Positions 5,420 to 13,216 are shown, numbered from the stretch's first letter. The stretch is 16,402 nt of DNA from Candidatus Martarchaeota archaeon (GCA_023485825.1 JAMCZF010000022.1:1-16402), one strand, 5' to 3'. Made by a program: numbers and translations. Notes: generated from the letters alone by a model not told the origin.

Positions 5420-6865
5420 CTAAGACAGGAGTCTCTCCACCGCAGGGAAGCTCCTGAGGGCGCCCTCCTGCTCCAATTGCTGGTACACCCCATACATGAT
5501 TCCAGCAGTAAGGAGTATCCCCATGCCGTTGCCGATGGCTCCTGTGATGGATGCGAATGCAGCTATTAAGGCCACGAATATGCTGCCCAGTACTGTTATG
5601 GTGGGTATGTACTTGTTGAGTACGCCCTCCATCATGCGCGGGTCGCGCCTGAAGCCCGGTATCTGCCAGCCGACATCCTGCAGCTGCTCAGACACCTCCT
5701 TGGGGCTCTGGCCGGTCATGCCCACCCAGAATTTTCCAAATACAATACACAGCGCGATAAGGATTAGGACATAGATTATGAAGTGCACCCATTCGGGAAT
5801 CAGCAGGGGTGCCCCGCCCCACGGCGGATACAGCGGAGACGTAAGCGTAGCTATCTGGTTGAAATATGTGCCGTAGCTGGCGCCGCTGCCGTACGGCAGG
5901 TAGCCGAGAGGCTGCATCAGGTATGCGAGCCCCCCCTGTAGCTGCGGCCCTGTGCCTGCGGTGGAGTTAGCGTAATAGGCGAAGAAGTGCACGAGCGGGC
6001 TTGTGGAGCCGGCAGCGACGCGCAGCCAGATGCCAAGGCTCACGGTAAGCGAGGTGGCAAGTATGACCGGCAGCACGCTGACGTAGAGGAACGGCAGGGG
6101 GAGCCTGCCTCCGACTCCGCGGAACTGGCTGAACACCAGCGGCAGCTCGATCTTCATGTCAAGTATGTAGATGCTGATAAGGAACACTATCACTGTGAAG
6201 AACAACGGGGCAAAGTCTAGTATCATCTGCGGTATGGCCGTTGCGCCGCTGTGCAGGGATGCGGCAGCGCTCGGCAGCAGCACCAGGCCGGTTCCGGCAA
6301 TTATGGCATAGGCGACCCCTCCTGCGATGAACAGGTTTATGCCGGAGGTGATCCCGTACTTTGTCATTATCTCGTCGAGGTATATGATTATCACCCCTGA
6401 CCCTGCTAGCTGCACCACAACTATCCAGAAGTACGAAGGGTTTATGAGCCCTGAAGGCGCTATTGCAGTAGACGTGAATATGAGCGCTTCTATCACCGCG
6501 ATGACCATCGCGGCGAGCTTCTGCATGCTCTGGAACTTTGCCTTCTGCTCAGGGTCATTGAGGTCCATCTTGAAGGCCCCTGCGCCTTGGAGCATCTGAA
6601 GTATTATGCTGGCAAGCACTATAGGGCCTATTCCTACTGTGACAAGCGTGCCTATCCTCGCAGCGAATATTATGTTTATTATCGAGTACTGCGGGCTGTT
6701 GAATATGCCCGAGTTCACGCCGAACGCATTGGTGCTGAACATGATGAAATAGACGCCCATTATTATGGCTGTCCACTTCATCTTTTCCCTGAAGCTGAGC
6801 GGGGCAGACGGATTCTTTATTCCAGGTATCCTGTCTAGGATTGTATTTAGAAAGGGTATTCTCAT
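5420..6865 (-). CDS. secY: Preprotein translocase subunit SecY
   Basis: The central channel of the Sec translocon in the cytoplasmic membrane, which exports unfolded proteins and inserts membrane proteins together with SecE and SecG/Sec61-beta. The 481 residues show an amphipathic N-terminus (RIPFLNTILDRIPGIKNP), then about ten membrane helices. The segment after helix 1 (TNAFGVNSGIF) fits the plug region, and GTLVTVGIGPIVLASIILQMLQ fits helix 2b. The inner half has a cytoplasmic loop with Phe-Arg (FSQFRGVGGRLPLP), and the C-terminal part has PGFRRDPRMMEGVLNKYIP, typical of archaeal SecY. The ATG overlaps the TGA of the V4R gene by four bases (ATGA), so the two are translated together. In most archaea secY lies in the ribosomal-protein operon beside L15; here no ribosomal gene is next to it. 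Confidence 0.95.
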   Translation of the reverse strand: MRIPFLNTILDRIPGIKNPSAPLSFREKMKWTAIIMGVYFIMFSTNAFGVNSGIFNSPQYSIINIIFAARIGTLVTVGIGPIVLASIILQMLQGAGAFKMDLNDPEQKAKFQSMQKLAAMVIAVIEALIFTSTAIAPSGLINPSYFWIVVVQLAGSGVIIIYLDEIMTKYGITSGINLFIAGGVAYAIIAGTGLVLLPSAAASLHSGATAIPQMILDFAPLFFTVIVFLISIYILDMKIELPLVFSQFRGVGGRLPLPFLYVSVLPVILATSLTVSLGIWLRVAAGSTSPLVHFFAYYANSTAGTGPQLQGGLAYLMQPLGYLPYGSGASYGTYFNQIATLTSPLYPPWGGAPLLIPEWVHFIIYVLILIALCIVFGKFWVGMTGQSPKEVSEQLQDVGWQIPGFRRDPRMMEGVLNKYIPTITVLGSIFVALIAAFASITGAIGNGMGILLTAGIMYGVYQQLEQEGALRSFPAVERLLS

Positions 6866-7818
6866 CGTTGCACCATCAGGCTGAAGTCCATCTGTACTGA
6901 ATATGCCCCGTTCCTGAGCGAGCTCTTGACCTTTCTGATGTGCCCGTCACCTATGATTCCTATGAACATCGGGACAGTGAGCTTTATGTAGTTCGCGGAG
7001 CTAAACGAGTTATATCTTAGCACTATAGACTTTTTAGCCTTTGTGTTTCTCACAAGCCTTGCATTTATGCCAAGGAAGCCCCCCGCCTTGTCCACAATAT
7101 CGGAAAGTCTCTGGGCATTCCCCCTGACATGCAACCCTGTTCCGGCATTCAGCATCGGCGCCGCCAGCCTCTTGACCATGCCTTCATAAAGCAGCGGCTG
7201 TATCGAAAGATATGTGTAATAGTCGGCGCCCCTGCCAGGGTTACCGATTCCGTTAACAAGCGCCACGGCCCTCTCCACGAATTCTTCAGCGCCTATCCCA
7301 GTTCCTCCCTTCCAGGCCGCCTGCACGCCGGATACAAATACGCACCTGTCGCTTCCGTCCCACATGCACGACGCTTCATGCGTGCTTATCCCCCTGCCGG
7401 TGTAGGATGCCATGAAGCCTGATATCATGCCTGATTCGTAATGGTGCATGGGCATCCCAGACTCGATCTCAGTCCTGGCCCCTGATGTGGATGTTATGTA
7501 AGACAAGCTCTCCGCAGGTGCGTAAAGCGCCTTTCCCATGCCGCCTACCTCGAGGGCCCTCAGCAAATCATCGAGTGTTGCATTATTGCCGTGCATGCTG
7601 CGCCCGACCCCGAAGCCATGGAAATACGCTATCTCATGCATCGAGGGGCTTAATCCATACAGGAGCGTGTGCAGTCCTGTAGCCGTGCGCGGGCCCGAGT
7701 GCAGCATGTTGTCAATGAGGAGCTCTGCGGTGTCCCTTGCCGCCTCGCCTGGACGCGAATCCTCGCGCTTTTTGGCCCTCCGTGCATACGTTTTGTGCAC
7801 CGCCTTCCTCATTGGCAT
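6862..7818 (-). CDS. V4R-domain protein (predicted small hydrophobic ligand binding)
   Basis: A 318-residue soluble protein. Residues about 60-165 match the V4R (4-vinyl-reductase) domain of the archaeal 'predicted hydrocarbon-binding protein' group. They show YFHGFGVGRSMHG (65-77), then HHYESGMISGFMASYTGRG (125-143), then the closing strand with Cys151 and Cys159 in SCMWDGSDRCVFVSG, the usual paired-Cys end of the domain. The N-terminal 25 residues are strongly basic. Residues 170-318 form a second domain I do not recognise. V4R domains often sense small molecules in regulators, but no DNA-binding domain is visible. A good TATA box 24-35 bases upstream gives a leaderless transcript starting near the ATG at 7816-7818. 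The gene overlaps secY by four bases and forms an operon with it. A regulatory or envelope-linked role is a guess. Confidence 0.75.
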   Translation of the reverse strand: MPMRKAVHKTYARRAKKREDSRPGEAARDTAELLIDNMLHSGPRTATGLHTLLYGLSPSMHEIAYFHGFGVGRSMHGNNATLDDLLRALEVGGMGKALYAPAESLSYITSTSGARTEIESGMPMHHYESGMISGFMASYTGRGISTHEASCMWDGSDRCVFVSGVQAAWKGGTGIGAEEFVERAVALVNGIGNPGRGADYYTYLSIQPLLYEGMVKRLAAPMLNAGTGLHVRGNAQRLSDIVDKAGGFLGINARLVRNTKAKKSIVLRYNSFSSANYIKLTVPMFIGIIGDGHIRKVKSSLRNGAYSVQMDFSLMVQR

Positions 7819-7841
7819 GCGTACCGCTATGCATTGGATGT

Positions 7842-7853
7842 TATATTTTAAAT
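7842..7853 (-). promoter_or_regulatory. TATA box of the V4R-secY operon
   Basis: Read on the minus strand, the sequence is GGTATTTAAAATATAA, with the TATA core centred about 30 bases before the ATG at 7818. It is the only clear promoter for both genes. Confidence 0.6.
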
Positions 7854-7959
7854 ACCTGAAGAATCCCGTAAATCCCGCGGGGCCGCTGCGGCATATGGCA
7901 CCAAAGCCCTATTTACAGTTCGTATGAATGTATCGTTCCAGAACGGCCTGCTACGCAAT

Positions 7960-8484
7960 TCAGGGGGCCGACGTCACAGCCGCGGCCTGCTTCAGGGTCT
8001 GCCCGGCTGTAATGTAAGCAGAGCCAGATACATAATACCCCTGTCCGGCCGCATTGCACCCGGGGTTGCATATCCTGTAGCTTATGGTAAACCTCGGGCT
8101 TATCAGCGCTCCGTACTTCGGCAGGTAACCAGTGAGCGCAGCTATGCACAGGAAACTTCCGCCGTTGCCGACAAATTCTGGTATGCAGGTGCCTGTGAAG
8201 TTTACATTGCTAAGGTATGGGTAGACGGTCAATGAGTTTTCCGGCAATGCTATCGTGCTGCCAACATTGTTTGCTATTCTCATGAAAAGCACCGAGCCCG
8301 TTGTTGAGTAGCCAAGCGCCGCGGCAGCGCATGTGAATCCTGATACTATGCTGCACGAGTGCTGGAAAGACTGGCCTGCCGGCCAGAAAAAGAGGATGCC
8401 TATGCCTACCATGGCAGCAATCACTACCATTATTGACATCCACGCGTAGGTTTCTACAAAGTCCTTAGCGGCCCGGAGTTCCAT
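7960..8484 (-). CDS. Pilin-like / short-signal secreted protein with cysteine pairs
   Basis: A start at 8484 gives 174 residues beginning MELRAAKDFVETYAWMSIMVV. A short polar head, then an aromatic Y-A-W just ahead of a 20-residue hydrophobic helix (about 15-36), resembles small type IV pilin-like and archaellin-like proteins of DPANN archaea (compare the MEYLMTYGWA pattern). The rest is an outer domain with six cysteines in close pairs (HSC/FTC, GTC/FLC, RIC/PGC), probably disulfide-bonded, plus one NFT sequon. The frame stays open to an ATG at 8643, but the extra 53 residues are an Arg-rich run coded by the structured GC-rich gap. A TATA box at 8505-8516 sits 26 bases ahead of 8484, which decides the start. 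It stands alone, 141 bases before the V4R gene. A surface-filament or cell-surface role is inferred from the N-terminus. Confidence 0.65.
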   Translation of the reverse strand: MELRAAKDFVETYAWMSIMVVIAAMVGIGILFFWPAGQSFQHSCSIVSGFTCAAAALGYSTTGSVLFMRIANNVGSTIALPENSLTVYPYLSNVNFTGTCIPEFVGNGGSFLCIAALTGYLPKYGALISPRFTISYRICNPGCNAAGQGYYVSGSAYITAGQTLKQAAAVTSAP

Positions 8485-8504
8485 GGTAAACTCTTCGATG
8501 CCAT

Positions 8505-8516
8505 TGTTTATATCCC
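8505..8516 (-). promoter_or_regulatory. TATA box of the pilin-like gene
   Basis: On the minus strand GGGATATAAACA is centred about 26 bases before the ATG at 8482-8484. The fit supports a leaderless transcript and the shorter protein start. Confidence 0.55.
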
Positions 8517-8549
8517 TTCTTGTCGTTTTCTCATGCGTGGAAACGGATC

Positions 8550-8745
8550 CTGCCGCAGCGCCCGGCAGCCGCCTGCATAGGCGCCGCCTTCCCCTCTGCG
8601 CGCACGTTCGTAGCTCTTCTCTTTCCGGCATTTTCAGTCGCAAGCATATGCATCCATGCCGCGCAACATGCGCGGCACCACGCTAAAGTATGCCGCAGAC
8701 GACGCATGCCGGGCTCTCGGCCCGGGCGCTGGCTGATCCGACGAA
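8550..8745. other. GC-rich structured gap, possible non-coding RNA
   Basis: The 367 bases between the pilin-like start (8484) and nrdA hold no convincing gene. Three hairpins stand out: CTGCCG/CGGCAG (8550-8555 with 8563-8568), a perfect 8-bp stem TGCCGCGC/GCGCGGCA (8657-8664 with 8670-8677), and CCGGGC/GCCCGG (8709-8714 with 8720-8725). On the minus strand a TATA-like TTTATTTTA (8770-8778) would place a start near 8745-8750, so a minus-strand RNA is possible. I see no RNase P or SRP RNA signature. Open frames across it are Arg/Ala-rich on both strands, as expected from GC-rich non-coding DNA. Confidence 0.3.
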
Positions 8746-8824
8746 GCCGCGCGTCAGCGTCAATGACGTCTAAAATAAAGCAGATATGTAAATGTATATC
8801 GTATGCCCCTCCCATCATAAGATA

Positions 8825-8834
8825 CTTTAAATAC
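8825..8834 (+). promoter_or_regulatory. TATA box of nrdA
   Basis: CTTTAAATAC predicts a transcription start near 8853-8857. That is right at or just inside the first ATG (8852), which favours the second ATG (8915) as start. The sequence that follows (ACTTTCCTGTCTAA) nearly repeats downstream of the promoter at 14505. Confidence 0.6.
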
Positions 8835-8851
8835 TTTCCTGTCTAACCAAT

Positions 8852-11806
8852 ATGGGCGCTTGGGATTTCAGCCAAACGCACAATATGTTGTGTAATTTGG
8901 AAGCGGTGAATACAATGGGTGGTGGTTCTGACTCAGGGTTCGATACGGTGAAGAAGAGGGACGGCACGATCGTGAAATTCGATGCCGTCAAGATAACCAG
9001 CGCGATACAGCGCGCACTGACCGCGACAAGGGGCTCTGCCGGAAGCGTGGACCTTGATGAGCTCACAAAGCACGTGATAGAGGGGGTGAACGCAAGGTAT
9101 TCCGGGTACAAGACCCCGGACGTGGAGGGCGTGCAGGACATAGTGGAGCGCACGCTCATGGAATTTGGTCTGTACGACGTGGCAAGGGCCTACATACTTT
9201 ACCGGGAACGGCACCGCGAGATGCGCGAGAACCAGAAGAACGAGACCATACAGAAGATAAGGTCCGGGATGATATCAGTGAAGAGGCAGGATGGCAGCAC
9301 TGAGCCTTTCGATGACCGGGAGTTCAGGGGCTACATCAAGAAGGCATGCATCGGCTATGAGGGCGTTGTCGACGTGGAAAATCTCGCAATGCAGTGCGAG
9401 ATGGGCATATACGATGGCATAAGCACGAAGGACGTCTCCAAGCTGGCGATACTCTCTGCGAGGGCCCTCATAGAGCGCGATCCGGCTTACTCGACGGTGA
9501 CGACGCGACTCTTCCTCTTCGACATTTACAGGGACGTGCTTGGCACGTACGACAGGGACCTTGACGGCTCATACAGGAAGGCATTCTCATCAACCATCGC
9601 GAAGGGGGTGCGCCAGGGGACGCTGGCCAGGGAGATGGAGAACTTCGACATGGGCGTGCTTTCAACAGCACTGCACATAGACCGCGACGAGATGCTCGCG
9701 TACAGGGGCCTTCAGACATTGTACGACAGATACTTCATGCGAGACAAGGACACAGACTCCCCGATAGAGACGCCGCAGTTCTTCTGGATGCGCGTGGCGA
9801 TGGGTCTTGCCATAAACGAGACGGACAGGGAGAAGCGCGCCATAGAGTTCTATGAGGTGCTTTCATCTCTACGCTTCGTTTCGTCAACCCCGACATTGTT
9901 TCACTCCGGGACCATGCATCCGCAGCTAAGCTCATGCTACCTCACCACCGTCGAGGACGACCTCGGCCACATCTTCAAGGCCATAGGCGACAACGCTCAA
10001 TTGTCAAAGTGGTCAGGCGGCCTGGGCAACGACTGGTCCAATCTGAGGGCCACCGGCGCCCTGATAAAGACGACGAACGTAGAGAGCCAGGGCGTCATAC
10101 CGTTCCTCAAGATAGCCAACGATACGACTGTGGCGATAAACAGGAGCGGCAAGCGCAGGGGAGCAACGTGCGCATACCTGGAAGTATGGCACATGGACAT
10201 AGAGGACTTCATAGACCTGCGCAGGACAACAGGCGATGAGCGCAGAAGGACGCAGGACATGGATACCGCGGCATGGATCCCTGACCTGTTCATGAAGCGT
10301 GTCATTGACGACAGGGACTGGACGCTGTTCTCGCCTGACGAGACCCCTGACCTGCATCATATCTACGGCAAGAAGTTCGAGGACAAGTACATCGAGTACG
10401 AAAAGCAGGTCAAGGAGGGCAAAATACGCCTTTACAAAACAGTGAAGGCGGCCGCGCTGTGGAGAAAGCTCATAACCTCCCTGTTCGAGACATCGCACCC
10501 CTGGCTCGTGTTCAAGGACCCTGCTAACGTGAGATCTCCTCAGGACCACGTGGGGGTTGTGCACTCATCGAACCTGTGCACCGAGATAACCCTCAACACC
10601 TCAAAGGATGAGACTGCCGTATGCAACCTCGGCTCTGTTAACCTCGCGAGGCATGTGAAGAACGGCAGCCTTGACGTCGAGCTGCTGAAGCAGACGGTCA
10701 CCACGGCGATGCGCATGCTTGACAACGTCGTTGACATAAACTATTATCCAACTACAGAGGCCAAGAACTCAAACATGAAGCACAGGCCAGTGGGGCTCGG
10801 CATAATGGGCTACCAGGACGCGTTGTATTTGCTCAACCTGAATTTCGACTCTGAGGAAGCTGTCAGGTTCGCAGACGAGAGCATGGAGGCGGTCTCTTAT
10901 TACGCGATACTCGCCTCGTCAGAGCTTGCCCGCGAGCGCGGAGCCTATGCCTCTTTCAGCGGCTCCAAGTGGGACCGCAGGCTTTTGCCGCTGGACACGC
11001 TGGATATGCTCGAGAAAGAGCGCGGCGTGAAGATTGACGTTGAAAGGGCATCAAAGATGGATTGGCTGGCGGTGCGGGAATCCATAAAGGCGAACGGCAT
11101 GAGGAACTCGAACTGCATGGCCATAGCCCCAACTGCAACAATATCCAACATAGCCGATTGCTATCCCTCCATCGAGCCGATATACAAGAACATATACGTG
11201 AAATCGAACATGAGCGGCGAGTTCACGGTGGTCAATGCGTATCTTGTAGAGGATCTCAAGGCGCTGGGCCTCTGGAACAAGACGATGCTCGCCAAGATAA
11301 AGGAGCACGACGGGAACATACAGCACATAGAGAGCATACCAAAGAGGCTCAAGGACAAGTACAAGGAAGCATTCGACATAGAGCCGGAGTGGCTCATCAA
11401 GGCCGCCGCATACAGGCTCAAGTGGATAGATCAGAGCCAGTCGCTGAATATCTTCACTGCAACCAACTCCGGGAAGAGATTGTCAGACATATACACATAC
11501 GCTTGGCGCATGGGCCTCAAGAGCACCTATTATCTGCGCACAATGGCTGCCACTTCGATAGAGAAGAGCACGCTTGAGATAACCAACAAGGCCAAGACAG
11601 TGGATGTCGGCTCAGGAACAGGGAAGGTGGTGTTGCAGGTGGAGCAGGCCGCGGCTGTTGAAAGGGAAGGGACGGAAGTGCAGGAAGCAGCGACAGCACA
11701 GCAGCAGCCGCAGCAGGCAGTCCCGGGCAGCATGACGGAAGAGGGCAAAGCATGCAAGATAACCGGGAATCCGATGGACGACCCAAACTGCGAGGCGTGC
11801 CAGTAG
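8852..11806 (+). CDS. nrdA: Ribonucleoside-diphosphate reductase class I, large (alpha) subunit
   Basis: Reduces ribonucleotides to deoxyribonucleotides for DNA synthesis, using a radical passed from NrdB. In the 984 residues there are two ATP-cone allosteric domains (VKKRDGTIVKFDAVKI near 30-45; VKRQDGSTEPFDDREF near 142-157). The catalytic barrel follows, with disulfide-forming Cys362 (LSSCYLTT) and Cys591 (AVCNLGSVN), and the thiyl-radical loop NLCTE with Asn574, Cys576 and Glu578. The tyrosine pair Tyr893-Tyr894 (STYYLRT) carries the radical. An Ala/Gln-rich tail ends in CEACQ, whose Cys980 and Cys983 re-reduce the active site. Coordinates use the first ATG. The ATG at 8915 has a GGTGA ribosome binding site (8905-8909) and fits the TATA position better, so the true protein may lack 21 residues. 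nrdB follows after 35 bases. Confidence 0.95.
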   Translation: MGAWDFSQTHNMLCNLEAVNTMGGGSDSGFDTVKKRDGTIVKFDAVKITSAIQRALTATRGSAGSVDLDELTKHVIEGVNARYSGYKTPDVEGVQDIVERTLMEFGLYDVARAYILYRERHREMRENQKNETIQKIRSGMISVKRQDGSTEPFDDREFRGYIKKACIGYEGVVDVENLAMQCEMGIYDGISTKDVSKLAILSARALIERDPAYSTVTTRLFLFDIYRDVLGTYDRDLDGSYRKAFSSTIAKGVRQGTLAREMENFDMGVLSTALHIDRDEMLAYRGLQTLYDRYFMRDKDTDSPIETPQFFWMRVAMGLAINETDREKRAIEFYEVLSSLRFVSSTPTLFHSGTMHPQLSSCYLTTVEDDLGHIFKAIGDNAQLSKWSGGLGNDWSNLRATGALIKTTNVESQGVIPFLKIANDTTVAINRSGKRRGATCAYLEVWHMDIEDFIDLRRTTGDERRRTQDMDTAAWIPDLFMKRVIDDRDWTLFSPDETPDLHHIYGKKFEDKYIEYEKQVKEGKIRLYKTVKAAALWRKLITSLFETSHPWLVFKDPANVRSPQDHVGVVHSSNLCTEITLNTSKDETAVCNLGSVNLARHVKNGSLDVELLKQTVTTAMRMLDNVVDINYYPTTEAKNSNMKHRPVGLGIMGYQDALYLLNLNFDSEEAVRFADESMEAVSYYAILASSELARERGAYASFSGSKWDRRLLPLDTLDMLEKERGVKIDVERASKMDWLAVRESIKANGMRNSNCMAIAPTATISNIADCYPSIEPIYKNIYVKSNMSGEFTVVNAYLVEDLKALGLWNKTMLAKIKEHDGNIQHIESIPKRLKDKYKEAFDIEPEWLIKAAAYRLKWIDQSQSLNIFTATNSGKRLSDIYTYAWRMGLKSTYYLRTMAATSIEKSTLEITNKAKTVDVGSGTGKVVLQVEQAAAVEREGTEVQEAATAQQQPQQAVPGSMTEEGKACKITGNPMDDPNCEACQ

Positions 11807-11816
11807 GCAGACAAGC

Positions 11817-11850
11817 GTGAGAACACGAAGCAAGTGAGAACATGAAGCAA
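11817..11850 (+). repeat. 17-bp tandem duplication over the nrdB start
   Basis: GTGAGAACACGAAGCAA (11817-11833) is followed directly by GTGAGAACATGAAGCAA (11834-11850), with one mismatch. The ATG in the second copy is the nrdB start; the first copy has ACG there. The duplication also doubles the GTGAG element that probably serves as ribosome binding site. Confidence 0.9.
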
Positions 11851-12840
11851 ATGCTGAACGCATCAGAGGTGGACCCCAACAAGATACTTCCGATAAAGTA
11901 CGAGTGGGCGAGGGCGCACTACAAGAGCGGCGTGAACAACAACTGGGTGCCAGAAGAGATACCGATGCAGCAGGACATCGAGCTCTGGAAGAAGAAGAAC
12001 GGTCTGAGCGAGGACGAGAGACGCATGATAATGTGGAATCTCGGGTTCTTCTCAACGGCAGAGAGCCTCACCGCCAACAACATAGTACTCTCTATATATC
12101 GGCATCTCACGAACCCCGAATCCAGGCAGTACCTCCTGCGCCAGGCCTATGAAGAAGCAGTGCACACCGAGACATTCATCTACTGCTGCGATTCGCTCGG
12201 CCTTGACCCAGATGAGGTCTACAACATGTACATAAGAATACCCAGCATAAAGGCCAAGGACGATTACGTGGTGGATTTGACGAAGTCGATACTCGACCCG
12301 GACTTCAAGACCGACACGGCTGAAGACATACAGAGGTTCGTATACGACCTCGTGGGTTACTATGTCATCATGGAGGGCATATTCTTCTATGCGGGCTTCG
12401 CGATGATGCTGTCACTGCTTCGCAGCAACAAGATGGTCGGCATAGGGGAGCAGTTCCAGTACATACTGCGCGACGAGACAGTGCACCTCGCATTCGGCAG
12501 CGATCTCATAAACACTATAGTGCAGGAGAATCCAGTGATATGGACAGAGAGGTTCAAGGCAGATGTCACAGAATCAATAAAGAAGGGCGTCGAGCTCGAA
12601 GTCATGTACGCGAAGGACTGCCTGCCGAGGGGAATAATGGGCCTGAATGCTGGCATGATAAAGGAGTACATGCAGTACATAGGCGACAGGCGCCTCGAGC
12701 GCATAGGCCTTCAGAAGATATACGGATCTGACAACCCGTTCCCGTGGATGAGCGAGATAGTGGACCTAAAGAAGGAGAAGAACTTCTTCGAAACAAGGGT
12801 CACGGAGTACAAGCAGAGGGGGGATCTTTCCTGGGACTGA
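11842..12840 (+). CDS. nrdB: Ribonucleoside-diphosphate reductase small (beta) subunit, class Ic type
   Basis: Houses the metal cofactor that starts the radical reaction in NrdA. The 332 residues contain all six metal ligands: Glu74 (TAES), Glu105 and His108 (EEAVHTETF), Glu178 (IMEGIFFY), Glu212 and His215 (RDETVHLAF). Where classical class Ia enzymes have the radical tyrosine, this protein has Phe112 (codon TTC at 12175-12177). The first ligand is Glu, not Asp. Both are marks of class Ic enzymes such as that of Chlamydia trachomatis, which use a Mn/Fe cofactor in place of a tyrosyl radical. From memory, the Chlamydia ligands are 89, 120, 123, 193, 227 and 230, with Phe127; every one lies at a constant offset of 15. 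Tyr207 and tail Tyr323 fit the radical-transfer residues Tyr222 and Tyr338. The start lies within a 17-bp duplication. A TnpB relic begins at its stop codon. Confidence 0.95.
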   Translation: MKQMLNASEVDPNKILPIKYEWARAHYKSGVNNNWVPEEIPMQQDIELWKKKNGLSEDERRMIMWNLGFFSTAESLTANNIVLSIYRHLTNPESRQYLLRQAYEEAVHTETFIYCCDSLGLDPDEVYNMYIRIPSIKAKDDYVVDLTKSILDPDFKTDTAEDIQRFVYDLVGYYVIMEGIFFYAGFAMMLSLLRSNKMVGIGEQFQYILRDETVHLAFGSDLINTIVQENPVIWTERFKADVTESIKKGVELEVMYAKDCLPRGIMGLNAGMIKEYMQYIGDRRLERIGLQKIYGSDNPFPWMSEIVDLKKEKNFFETRVTEYKQRGDLSWD

Positions 12841-13148
12841 TGCCCGATGCCACAAGGCAATGGGAGATAGACGAGAGGCTGGTCCTTGCACGACAGTTCT
12901 ACAACAAGGTTCTTGCGCAGTCAATTTATAACGCTTCATGGAACAGGTTCATAAACATGCTTTCATACAAGGCTGAAAGTGCCGGCATGAAGGTAATAAA
13001 GGTATTGCACAAAGCAACTACCCTCGGGCAGAGGGGAAGTCACGCTCAGGGAGATACGGCCTCTGCGGTGCAGCAGGCATCGAAAAGCCGCATCGAGGAA
13101 CTGAGAACCGATAAAACACATCCTCTGCGGGATGCAGTGGTTGCATGA
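12840..13148 (+). pseudogene. TnpB (IS200/IS605-type OrfB) remnant
   Basis: A 102-residue frame opening at an ATG that overlaps the nrdB stop (TGATG). Residues about 30-60 (SIYNASWNRFINMLSYKAES, then AGMKVIKV) match the conserved TnpB stretch ahead of the zinc ribbon, usually written S-x-ASW-x-F-x-x-x-L-x-YKAE-x-x-G-x-x-(V/I)-x-x-V. TnpB is an RNA-guided nuclease of about 370-400 residues. Here the RuvC-I and RuvC-II acidic motifs, the zinc-ribbon cysteines and the final Asp are all absent, so it is an inactive relic with large deletions. It reads on into the preserved right end of the element at 13155-13190. The frame also runs open 32 codons into nrdB, but that part is coincidental. Confidence 0.75.
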
Positions 13149-13154
13149 TGCAGG

Positions 13155-13190
13155 GGAAGCCCACGCCGTTTACGGGCGGGAGGATGTCAC
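13155..13190 (+). repeat. IS605-type right-end hairpin region
   Basis: The sequence GGAAGCCCACGCCGTTTACG, then a GGCGGGAGGATGTCAC-like end, has the layout familiar after tnpB genes: GAAGCCC, a hairpin around a TTTA loop, then GGATGTCAC. The stem (CGCC with GGCG, inner G-C) is imperfect, consistent with decay. In live elements this part also forms the 3' end of the guide (omega) RNA. The element probably ends at the TCAC (13187-13190). Confidence 0.6.
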
Positions 13191-13216
13191 GCTATAAACG
13201 CGCCTTCGCAAACCAC

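Larger units (their letters stand above)
12840..13190 (+). mobile_element. Relic of an IS605-family element, right end kept
   Basis: Consists of the tnpB fragment plus the right end. The left end, any tnpA, and most of tnpB are missing. The element lies between the nrdB stop and the end of the membrane-protein gene at 13217, in a convergent gap where insertion would do little harm. Confidence 0.65.

Noticed and set aside
7960..8643. Longer pilin-like start at 8643
   Set aside because: The extension is Arg-rich, lies in the hairpin-rich gap and is upstream of a well-placed TATA box for the ATG at 8484.
8550..8745. RNase P or SRP RNA gene
   Set aside because: I could not find the conserved P4 core or the SRP domain IV loop on either strand.
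8520..8846. Open frames on both strands across the gap before nrdA
   Set aside because: Arg/Ala/His-rich products without recognisable pattern, no ribosome binding site or fitting TATA box; typical of GC-rich non-coding DNA.
9934..10564. Long open frames opposite or out of phase with nrdA
   Set aside because: Shadows of nrdA codon bias; no start signals and low-complexity composition.
12744..12839. TnpB relic starting inside nrdB
   Set aside because: This part is the nrdB gene read in another frame and has no TnpB similarity; likeness begins after the nrdB stop.
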